NCBI RefSeq assembly: GCF_005222915.1
Contig: NZ_STFX01000005.1
Span: 124,001 to 188,000, forward strand
DNA length: 64,000 nucleotides
Direction: 5' to 3'
DNA from: Rhizobium sp. FKL33
GTDB taxonomy: Bacteria; Pseudomonadota; Alphaproteobacteria; Rhizobiales; Rhizobiaceae
In this document: positions 57,260-64,000 of the stretch, piece by piece
How the letters are laid out: every line of letters begins with the position of its first letter
Position numbering within the stretch: the first letter of the stretch is position 1
Program-made: the position numbers and the translations under genes
Notes under the pieces: generated by a model
Database searches by the model: none
Told to the model about the DNA's origin: nothing
Seen by the model: only the letters and a program-made list of their open reading frames with translations

Positions 57260-57302
57260 GACAAAAGGCGGAGGTTGCTACGACTTGGCCTCTGCTCTCC
57301 CA

Positions 57303-57346
57303 TTGACAAAATACACAATTTACGTATTTTTTCTCCTATAGGAGAA
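57303..57346 (+). promoter_or_regulatory. Promoter and palindromes of the Phd/PemK pair
   Basis: A -35 TTGACA (57303-57308) is followed by AAAATAC-N9-GTATTTT (57308-57330) and then by the perfect 16-bp palindrome TTCTCCTATAGGAGAA (57331-57346), whose right arm is the Shine-Dalgarno sequence. An antitoxin-toxin complex could cover both promoter and ribosome binding site. Confidence 0.6.
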
Positions 57347-57351
57347 GTTCA

Positions 57352-57606
57352 ATGTTACGCCCTCTGCAGGTCTCAGCAACCCAGTTTTCTCGCAGCTTCG
57401 CGCGTTATCGGGAAGAGGTCCACGCCGTCGGCGTGATCGAAGTGACGTCGCACGATCGTGTTGTCGGCGGCTATCTCAGTCCCAAGGAACTCGAACATTA
57501 CCGCCGTCTCAAGCTCAAAGAGCGCGAGGTCGTGGCCGTCGAAGATATCGATGACGAACTTCTCGACGCCATCAAGAACGCCAAATACGGCGAAGTATCC
57601 GAGTGA
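57352..57606 (+). CDS. Phd/YefM-like antitoxin
   Basis: An 84-residue antitoxin. LQVSATQFSRSFARYREEV and VIEVTSHDRVVGGYLSPKEL follow the Phd pattern, and the C-terminus is acidic (VEDIDDELLDAIKNAKYGE) for toxin binding. The stop overlaps the toxin start by four bases. Confidence 0.8.
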   Translation: MLRPLQVSATQFSRSFARYREEVHAVGVIEVTSHDRVVGGYLSPKELEHYRRLKLKEREVVAVEDIDDELLDAIKNAKYGEVSE

Positions 57607-58031
57607 AGGCGCCGGCTCCAGTTCAGGGCCTCGTGATCCGATACAATTACCTCTGGCTGGAAGAAGCACGAAGCGGCCTGACGGAAGGCGTCAAGGATCG
57701 TCCCCGCGCGATCGTCATCTACGTCTCCCGGACAGGGCGCGCCTCCGTTGTCCCCATAACCCATTCGCCACCCGATTTAGGCCAGGAAGACCTATCCCTG
57801 GAGATCCCGGAGGCGCTCTGCGCATCGATTGGCCTTGATCAACAGACCAATTGGATACGCTTGGACGAGATCAATTCATTCGATTGGCCAAGCGAGGCTC
57901 TGCGTCCTCGCCCTGATATTCCGGAGCGATATGATTACGGCATGATCCCCAAAGAGTTTTACGAGCAGATCCGTGATCGCCTCGTCCGACTGGCCGAAGC
58001 GCGTCGCATCGCCCGCATCAACCGCAGGTGA
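57603..58031 (+). CDS. PemK/MazF-like toxin
   Basis: A 142-residue protein with GLVIRYNYLWLEEARSGLTE, DRPRAIVIYVSRTG and VVPITHSPP, as in PemK-like growth inhibitors, which cleave mRNA. Length is slightly above MazF (about 110) because of a helical tail. It starts with GTG inside the antitoxin stop (GTGA), so the two are coupled. Its stop abuts that of the convergent glnE. Confidence 0.78.
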   Translation: MKAPAPVQGLVIRYNYLWLEEARSGLTEGVKDRPRAIVIYVSRTGRASVVPITHSPPDLGQEDLSLEIPEALCASIGLDQQTNWIRLDEINSFDWPSEALRPRPDIPERYDYGMIPKEFYEQIRDRLVRLAEARRIARINRR

Positions 58032-60983
58032 TCACCCTGCCTTCACCGTCGCCTTGAAGATCTTGCGCACTTGCGCCGACATGCGCCGGATCTCGGCTTC
58101 CAGCACGCGGATATCCGGCGCTTCGGCGATCTGGCAGATCAGGTCCTTGAGCCCTTCCGGCGCATCCGCAATGATGAAATCCCCCTCGACGCAGAGCCGA
58201 GCCATCTGCGCAAACGCCGAATAGAGCCGGAGCGCCTGGATCACCGCGTCGAGATCGGCGGGCTCGAGGAAGGACGGCCCGAGACGGGCGAGCGTCGCCT
58301 CCGTGCCCGGATCGCGTTCGACGCCGCCGAGCCCGCTCAAAGGCGCGATCAATGCGAAATATTGCGCGAGAAACTCGATGTCGACCAGACCGCCGGCGAT
58401 CAGCTTGACGTCCCAGACATCCCGCGGCGGCTTTTCCTTGTCGATCATCGCCCGCATCTCGGCGACATCGGCGGCAATCTTGTGTCTGTCGCCGGGCCGC
58501 GCCAGCACGCGGTCGATGATCGCGGTCGCCTTGGCGGATAGATCCGCATCGCCGCTCACCACCCGCGCCCGTGTCAGCGCCATGTGCTCCCAGGTCCAGG
58601 CTTCTTCGAGTTGATATTTCTCGAAGGCGCGCAGCCGCGTCGCCACCGGCCCCTTGTTGCCGGAGGGTCTCAGACGCATGTCCACCTCGTAGAGCACGCC
58701 CTCCGCTGTCGGGGCCGAGAGCGCTGCGATCAGGCGCTGCGTCATGCGGGTGAAATAGCGGTTCGCATCGAGCGGCTTCGGCCCGTCGGACATCGCATCA
58801 TCGTCATGGTCGTAAAGCAGGATGATATCGACATCGGAGCCGGCGGTCATTTCGCGGCTGCCGAGCTTGCCCATGCCGAGCACCACCACTTCACCGCCGG
58901 GCAACTTGCCATGCGCCGCCTCGAGTTCCCGCCTGACAGCCGCCATCGCCTCTCCGATCACCAGATCGGCGAGATCGGTGAAGGCCGAAGCCGCGGCATC
59001 CGCGCCGATCGCATCGGTCAGCAGCCGTACGCCGATCAGGAATTTTTGCTCGAAAGCGAAGATGCGGAGACGGTCGAGCACATCCTCGAAATGCACCGCG
59101 CCCGACAGGAACGCCGTCAAACGTCGTTCGAGATATTCCCGCGTCGGCAGTTCCGAAATCAGCGTCGGATCGAGCATGCCGTCGAACACATGCGGCTTGG
59201 CGGAAATGATCCGCGCCAGCCGCGGCGCCGCCGACATGATGGTGGCGATCAGCGACAGCAGCGAAGGATTGGAAGACAGCAGCGAAAAGACCTGGATGCC
59301 GGAGGGTAGACCGGCGATGAACCGGTCGAAATCGAACAGCGCTTCATCCGCCCGCCGCGTCTGGCCGAACACGGTCAGGATATCGGGCGTCAATTCGGTC
59401 AGCCGCTCGCGCGCCTCCACCGATTGCGTGGCCCTGTAGCGACCGTAATGCCAGCCGCGAATGGCGCGGGATATGTCTTCGGGCCGTTTGAAGCCGAGTT
59501 GGGCCAGCGTCTTCAGCGTATCGGGGTCGTCCTTCTGGCCCGTAAAGACGAGATTGCCGGTTTCGCCAGATAGTTTGCTTTCCTGTTCGAACAGCCGGGC
59601 GTAGCGTCTTTCCACCGTCTTCAGCCGCTTGGTCAGCGCGGCGGAGAAGGCGGCCGTATCGGCAAAGCCGAGCATGAAGGCGATCCGTTTCAACTCCGCC
59701 TCTGTCGTCGGCAGATTATGGGTCTGCTCGTCATGCACCATCTGCACGCGATGCTCGACGCCGCGCAGGAACCAATAGGCTTCGATCAGTTCCGCGCATG
59801 TCGTTTCGTCGATCCACCTGTTGGCTTCCAGCGCCTTCAAAGCCTGTTCGGTGCTCTTGACGCGCAATTCGGGAATGCGCCCCCCGGCGATCAATTGCTG
59901 GGTCTGGGCGAAGAATTCGATTTCGCGGATGCCGCCGCGGCCCAGCTTGACATTGTGCCCTTTCACCGCGATCTCGCCATGGCCCTTGTGGACATGGATC
60001 TGCCGCTTGATGGAGTGAATATCGGCAATCGCCGCATAATCCAGATATTTGCGGAACACGAAGGGCGTCAATTCCTTGAGGAACCGCTCGCCAGCCTGGA
60101 GATCGCCGGCAACAGGCCGCGCCTTGATATAGGCCGCCCGCTCCCAATTCTGTCCCCTGCCCTCGTAATAGAGGATCGCCGCCTCCACCGGTATGGCGAG
60201 CGGCGTCGAGCCGGGATCTGGCCGGAGCCGGAGATCTGTGCGGAAGACATAACCATCGCCGGTGCGGTCCTGCAGAATGCGGATCAGCCGTCTCAGCAGC
60301 CGGGCAAAGGTCTCCGTCCCCTCGTCGGGATCGACGAGAATGCCTGCCTCCGGCTCATAGAACACTACGATGTCGATGTCGGAGGAATAATTGAGCTCGA
60401 AGCCGCCCAGCTTGCCCATGCCGAGCACGATCAGTCCCGAACCGCGCGTAGGCTCCTCGGGATCGATAAGTCTGAGTTTGCCAGCCTCCATGCCCGAAAG
60501 CAGCAGATGATCGATCGCCGCCGCCGTCGCCGCACCGGCGAACAGGCTTAGGCTGCGCGTCGTCTCCGCCGCTGTCATCACGCCGGCGAGATCGGCGAGC
60601 GCGATCAGAAAGGCGGCCCGCCGTTTCGCCTGCCTAAGCGCCGTCATCAACTCGGCCTCCGTCCGCGCGCGCCAGAGCTCACGCGTCCCGGCGATCAACG
60701 TCTCGATCTCCCGGGGCGGATCGGCCGTCAAGGCTTCGGCCAGAAGGCTGGGCTTGATGCGGGCGGTGTCGCGCAGAAAGGGCGACAGCGTCATGGCGGC
60801 GATAACGAAATCCCGCGCCGCACTGTCGCCCGACAGAAGCGCCGCGATCTCAGGCTCTTCCTTCGCCCAATCCTTGAGATCAGCCAGCGCCGATTTCACC
60901 GCCTGTTGCGACAGCGGCAGGATGGGATTGGCCATGAGATCAATAATGCGCCGCCCGACCGCGCCGCCACTCTTCTCCGTCAT
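58032..60983 (-). CDS. glnE: Glutamine synthetase adenylyltransferase/deadenylase
   Basis: A 983-residue two-headed nucleotidyltransferase that adenylylates and deadenylylates glutamine synthetase in response to PII and glutamine. The N-terminal removase site is in NYSSDIDIVVFYEPE and the C-terminal transferase site in MTAGSDVDIILLYDHD; both have the paired aspartates. Length matches GlnE of rhizobia (about 980). The gene is read towards the PemK toxin and is followed upstream by the AbiEii-type genes on the same strand. Confidence 0.97.
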   Translation of the reverse strand: MTEKSGGAVGRRIIDLMANPILPLSQQAVKSALADLKDWAKEEPEIAALLSGDSAARDFVIAAMTLSPFLRDTARIKPSLLAEALTADPPREIETLIAGTRELWRARTEAELMTALRQAKRRAAFLIALADLAGVMTAAETTRSLSLFAGAATAAAIDHLLLSGMEAGKLRLIDPEEPTRGSGLIVLGMGKLGGFELNYSSDIDIVVFYEPEAGILVDPDEGTETFARLLRRLIRILQDRTGDGYVFRTDLRLRPDPGSTPLAIPVEAAILYYEGRGQNWERAAYIKARPVAGDLQAGERFLKELTPFVFRKYLDYAAIADIHSIKRQIHVHKGHGEIAVKGHNVKLGRGGIREIEFFAQTQQLIAGGRIPELRVKSTEQALKALEANRWIDETTCAELIEAYWFLRGVEHRVQMVHDEQTHNLPTTEAELKRIAFMLGFADTAAFSAALTKRLKTVERRYARLFEQESKLSGETGNLVFTGQKDDPDTLKTLAQLGFKRPEDISRAIRGWHYGRYRATQSVEARERLTELTPDILTVFGQTRRADEALFDFDRFIAGLPSGIQVFSLLSSNPSLLSLIATIMSAAPRLARIISAKPHVFDGMLDPTLISELPTREYLERRLTAFLSGAVHFEDVLDRLRIFAFEQKFLIGVRLLTDAIGADAAASAFTDLADLVIGEAMAAVRRELEAAHGKLPGGEVVVLGMGKLGSREMTAGSDVDIILLYDHDDDAMSDGPKPLDANRYFTRMTQRLIAALSAPTAEGVLYEVDMRLRPSGNKGPVATRLRAFEKYQLEEAWTWEHMALTRARVVSGDADLSAKATAIIDRVLARPGDRHKIAADVAEMRAMIDKEKPPRDVWDVKLIAGGLVDIEFLAQYFALIAPLSGLGGVERDPGTEATLARLGPSFLEPADLDAVIQALRLYSAFAQMARLCVEGDFIIADAPEGLKDLICQIAEAPDIRVLEAEIRRMSAQVRKIFKATVKAG

Positions 60984-61002
60984 CCGTCCTCCCAGGCATT
61001 CT

Positions 61003-61662
61003 CTAATCCGTCGCCGCCCGCAATGCCTCCAGACAGAGGTAGACGGCTGCGGGACGCATATCCTCGAAGGCAGGTTTTACGGCGAGATCGGCGATGACGC
61101 CATGGAGAAATTCGGGGCTGGCGGCAAGCACGGCGCGTTCGGCGCGGCGGACCTCGTCTGGAAATGATCGGAGCGCCAAAAGCACCTGGCGCCTGTCGGC
61201 TCGCCAAGCCGCTGCTATATCGAACATGTCGCGCGGCAGAAGCGAGGCTCCTCGAAAGTAAACCTTCTTCGCCAGGATCTCTCCAATCGTCTCCACCCGC
61301 GTGGATAGACCGAGGACTTCAAGCTTGCGATTGGGTGTCGAGGTGAGATCGGGACAAGCAATGAAATCAATCTCGCCAGCGGCGCCGAACGATAGTTTGA
61401 GAAATCGAACACCATCGCCGTGATATGCGGCCAGGCCCTGGACCAGGCCGATATTGCCCTTACCGGGATCCAAATAGGCTAAAAGCTGGGGATCGGGGAG
61501 AAAAACATCGATGTCATGACTTTCTCGATGGCCGATCTGCAACATCAAGGCCGTTCCGCCGCCGAACGACCACCGATCTTGGAAGCCGGCGCGACCGAGA
61601 ATATCATTTGCCTTCAGAAACAGGTCTTGCCAACCGCCGCTCAAGCCGCCCGGCCCAGCCAT
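61003..61662 (-). CDS. AbiEii/AbiGii-type nucleotidyltransferase
   Basis: A 219-residue nucleotidyltransferase-like protein. WSFGGGTALMLQIGHRESHD is the GG-S/T...D-x-D type active site of AbiEii toxins (D-I-D-V follows), with EILAKKVYFRG and RDMFDIAAAW further on. The family's best known members are toxins of type IV toxin-antitoxin and phage-abortive systems that modify tRNA. ATG 61662 is chosen, overlapping the small upstream gene by 22 bp. It ends 20 bp before glnE. Confidence 0.82.
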   Translation of the reverse strand: MAGPGGLSGGWQDLFLKANDILGRAGFQDRWSFGGGTALMLQIGHRESHDIDVFLPDPQLLAYLDPGKGNIGLVQGLAAYHGDGVRFLKLSFGAAGEIDFIACPDLTSTPNRKLEVLGLSTRVETIGEILAKKVYFRGASLLPRDMFDIAAAWRADRRQVLLALRSFPDEVRRAERAVLAASPEFLHGVIADLAVKPAFEDMRPAAVYLCLEALRAATD

Positions 61663-61907
61663 GTCCTGCCCGTCCAATTGTCGAAGTCTGCCGCAACCCG
61701 AGCAAGGCGCTCATCGGAGATGCCGTGCTCCCCGGCAAATTGCCGCTGTAGGTCGGGATCGACCTCATAAAGAAAGGAGGCGGCGTGTCCCGGCATGGCC
61801 TTCATGCGCTCTAGATCGAGAATCAGAGAAGCAACCTGTTCCCCGCTGAGCTTGCGGCTATAGGAGGCGTTCACGGTGGCTAAAATCAGCGGTTCGACAC
61901 TCGCCAT
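61641..61907 (-). CDS. Small partner of the AbiEii-like gene
   Basis: An 88-residue, probably helical protein (EQVASLILDLERMKAMPGHAAS...). I do not recognise the family; it is too short for AbiEi, which has a winged helix and is about twice this length. The 22-bp overlap with the nucleotidyltransferase and the GGAGG eight bases before ATG 61907 suggest a coupled antitoxin-like gene. Confidence 0.65.
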   Translation of the reverse strand: MASVEPLILATVNASYSRKLSGEQVASLILDLERMKAMPGHAASFLYEVDPDLQRQFAGEHGISDERLARVAADFDNWTGRTWLGRAA

Positions 61908-61958
61908 AGACATATCCTCCGAGCTATCATCGAAGAGTCTCATGCGCCTTCGGTTGCG

Positions 61959-63368
61959 TCAACCCACCGGAAACACCATGGTCACCGACAAACCCGGAAG
62001 CTCCGCGCCGACTTTGGTCGGGGCCAGTTCCACCCGGCCGCCATGCAGCTCCATCACCGCCACCGTCAACGCCAGGCCGAGCCCCGTCCCGGGCTTCGAG
62101 CGGCTTTCGTCGAGACGGAAGAAGCGTTTGACCACATCGCCAAATTTGTCCTCAGGAACGCCCTGGCCGCGATCGGCTACCGTCACCCGCACGCCGTCGG
62201 CGCTGGACGCGACAGACAGCGTGATCTCGGGCGCGTCGGGATTGTCGCCATATTTCATGGCGTTGTCGATCAGATTGGAGATCGCCTGGCCGATCAGTTC
62301 GCGATTTCCGCGCACAACCACGCCCGGTGCGACGTCACGCCTGAGAATGAAGCCGGCATCTTCCGCCACCGGCTCATAGAGTTCGCCGAACTCTTCCGCG
62401 ACCTCTGACAGATTGACCACCGACATCTCGGCGGCCGCAGATCCCGCCTCGACCCGGGAAATCATCAGCAGCGCGTTGAAGGTGCGGATCAACTGGTCGG
62501 TGTCGCCAATCACCTCTTCGAGCGCCAAACGGTAGTCATCAGCGTCCTCTGCCTTTGCAAGGGCGCTTTCGGCCTTGTTGCGCAGCCGCGTCAATGGCGT
62601 CTTGAGGTCGTGGGCGATGTTGTCAGACACCTGCCTGAGCCCCTCGTTCAACCGCTCCATGCGCGCCAGCATCACGTTCAGCGATCCGGCCAGCCGATCG
62701 AATTCGTCGCCCGAGCCGGTTTCCGGCAGGCGCTGGGAGAGATCGCCCGCCATGATCTTCTGGGCGGCGAGCGAAGTCCGGTCGATCCGCTTCAATGCAT
62801 TGCGGCCGATCGCAAACCAGATCACCAGCGCGCCGACGCCCATCACACCCAGCGCCAGCATCAGCGCCTTGCGCACCAGAAGACGGGCGTTTTCCGGTTC
62901 GCCGACATCGCGGCCCACCAGCACGCGCAGACCGTTTTCGAAGCGGATCACGTGGGCGATAGCCTGATGCCGGTCCTTCTTGGCCGTCTCGCCGAAACGA
63001 TTGTAGAGAAAGGGCTTGTCCGTCCACCCCTCTTCATTGAGCACGCCCGCCTGAAGACCCGCGACATTGCCGGCCAGGATTTCGCCGCTCGGCCCGGCGA
63101 TCACATAGAGATTGGCCCCCGGCTGGTGCGAGCGGCGCTCCAGCACGCGCAATAGCGAGGCGACGCCGCCCTCGGTGTAGACATCTTCGAGCTGGTTGAC
63201 CTCTTCGGAAATCGATTCCTTCATCCGCGATTGCAACTGGCCGTCGGAGATCGAGGTGACATAAAACACCAGCACCGCCGCGCAGGCGGAGAACAGCAAC
63301 AGATAGATGGCGGAGAGGCGGACGGCGGTGTGGCGATAGAGCAGCCTCAAGCGCGCGAGCGCAGCCAT
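61959..63368 (-). CDS. HAMP sensor histidine kinase
   Basis: A 469-residue inner-membrane kinase. Two helices (about 18-38 and 165-187) bound a periplasmic sensor; a HAMP domain (DRTSLAAQKIMAGDLSQRLP) and HisKA with NIAHDLKTPLTRLRNKAE follow, then the ATPase domain (NLIDNAMKYG, DRGQGVPEDKFGDV, GTGLGLALTVAVM). It should phosphorylate the neighbouring OmpR-type regulator. The ATG overlaps the regulator's stop (TGATG). In rhizobia this pair lies beside glnE and degP; the signal is not known. Confidence 0.93.
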   Translation of the reverse strand: MAALARLRLLYRHTAVRLSAIYLLLFSACAAVLVFYVTSISDGQLQSRMKESISEEVNQLEDVYTEGGVASLLRVLERRSHQPGANLYVIAGPSGEILAGNVAGLQAGVLNEEGWTDKPFLYNRFGETAKKDRHQAIAHVIRFENGLRVLVGRDVGEPENARLLVRKALMLALGVMGVGALVIWFAIGRNALKRIDRTSLAAQKIMAGDLSQRLPETGSGDEFDRLAGSLNVMLARMERLNEGLRQVSDNIAHDLKTPLTRLRNKAESALAKAEDADDYRLALEEVIGDTDQLIRTFNALLMISRVEAGSAAAEMSVVNLSEVAEEFGELYEPVAEDAGFILRRDVAPGVVVRGNRELIGQAISNLIDNAMKYGDNPDAPEITLSVASSADGVRVTVADRGQGVPEDKFGDVVKRFFRLDESRSKPGTGLGLALTVAVMELHGGRVELAPTKVGAELPGLSVTMVFPVG

Positions 63369-64000
63369 CACGCCTCGTCCTTGATCATATAGCCCGCGCC
63401 GCGAATGGTCTTGAGAAGCGGCTTTTCGAAATCCTTCTCGATCTTGCCGCGCAGCCGCGACACATGCACGTCGATCACATTGGTCTGCGGATCGAAATGA
63501 TAGTCCCAGACGTTTTCAAGCAGCATGGTGCGCGTCACCACCTGGCCGGCATTTTTCATCAGATATTCGAGCAGGCGGTATTCGCGCGGCTGCAGCACGA
63601 TCTCCTTGCCAGCGCGGCGCACCTCATGCGAGAGCCGGTCGAGTTCGAGATCGCCGACCCGGTAGATCATGTCCTGCTCGGGCAGAGCCCTGCGGCGGCC
63701 CAGCACTTCCACGCGCGCCAGCAGTTCGGTGAAGGAATAGGGTTTGGGCAGGTAGTCGTCGCCGCCGGCGCGCAGGCCCGTCACCCGGTCATCGACCTGT
63801 CCCAACGCCGAAAGGATCAGCGCCGGCGTGTTGATGTTGCGGCGGCGCAATTCCGATATCACCGACAGCCCATCGCGGCGCGGCAGCATGCGGTCGACGA
63901 TCAGCACGTCGTAGCCGTTCTCGGCGGCCATGAAGAGACCCGCCTCGCCGTCGCTGGCGTGGTCGATCGTGTGTCCCGCTTCACGGAACGCTTTGACGAG
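63368..64000 (-). CDS. OmpR family response regulator (cut by the window end)
   Basis: The C-terminal 210 residues of a two-component regulator; the frame stays open to base 64000, so roughly 15-20 N-terminal residues are missing. The receiver domain shows VLIVDRMLPRRDG with the phospho-Asp and the conserved Lys in LPKPYSFTELLARVE. The winged-helix output (about the last 95 residues) has LQPREYRLLEYLMKNAG and VDVH-like VIDVHVSRLRGKIEKD. Its stop overlaps the kinase start by one base. Confidence 0.93.
   Translation of the reverse strand, partial: LVKAFREAGHTIDHASDGEAGLFMAAENGYDVLIVDRMLPRRDGLSVISELRRRNINTPALILSALGQVDDRVTGLRAGGDDYLPKPYSFTELLARVEVLGRRRALPEQDMIYRVGDLELDRLSHEVRRAGKEIVLQPREYRLLEYLMKNAGQVVTRTMLLENVWDYHFDPQTNVIDVHVSRLRGKIEKDFEKPLLKTIRGAGYMIKDEA

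Overview
The window looks like the chromosome of a GC-rich alphaproteobacterium of the order Rhizobiales (Hyphomicrobiales), probably Rhizobiaceae-like. Pointers are the rhizobial-type outer-membrane porin, the inositol locus in the order iolR-iolC-iolD-iolE-iolB with an RpiR-type regulator, the imuA-imuB-dnaE2 cassette behind a GTTC-N7-GTTC SOS box, and the pepN / PAS-kinase / glnE / two-component block. Genus cannot be fixed from the sequence alone. I see no transposase, phage gene, CRISPR array or replication origin.

Layout. 1-7.8 kb: porin, tRNA-Ser(GCT), a GAF-GGDEF-EAL c-di-GMP enzyme, a ChaA-type cation/H+ antiporter, the AMPylator SelO and a small conserved protein. 7.8-10.3 kb: a cyanide-insensitive-type bd quinol oxidase (cydA-cydB plus a 44-residue third gene), read leftwards. 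10.3-12.05 kb: an AT-richer insert with a DUF4291 protein and an orphan membrane-anchored protein. 12-17.8 kb: the SOS mutagenesis operon imuA-imuB-dnaE2. 17.9-19.3 kb: a GNAT/DUF1778 toxin-antitoxin pair with a perfect palindromic operator, then MgtC. 19.6-24.1 kb: a secreted RTX-type protein converging on a 1155-residue caspase-Sel1 protein. 24.3-31 kb: the inositol catabolism locus with recognisable IolR-type sites. 31-36 kb: a Phd/VapC pair, two PilZ proteins, a HisC-like aminotransferase and small envelope proteins. 36-45.5 kb: AMP nucleosidase and methyltransferase, lipid kinase, transporters, an Lrp regulator, an L,D-transpeptidase, VapBC and ETF:quinone oxidoreductase. 45.7-48.9 kb: a YegD-like Hsp70 gene whose last 66 bp are repeated downstream, with an orphan immunity-like gene between the copies and two more AT-rich orphans before a third, degenerate copy. 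48.9-64 kb: a membrane protein, two transporters, PepN, a PleC/PdhS-like kinase, a Phd/PemK pair, GlnE, an AbiEii-type nucleotidyltransferase with a small partner, and a histidine kinase/response regulator pair cut by the window end.

How genes work together. IolC, D, E and B carry out consecutive middle steps of myo-inositol breakdown under IolR; the first dehydrogenase and the last enzymes are not in the window. ImuA, ImuB and DnaE2 form the damage-induced mutagenic polymerase. CydA, CydB and the small protein form one terminal oxidase. The GGDEF-EAL enzyme and the PilZ proteins belong to c-di-GMP signalling. Five toxin-antitoxin-like modules are scattered between housekeeping genes. The most unusual part is the Hsp70-tail region (46958-48836): repeated, mainly synonymously diverged copies of one gene end delimit low-GC orphan genes, which suggests repeated recombination-driven capture of immunity-type cargo.
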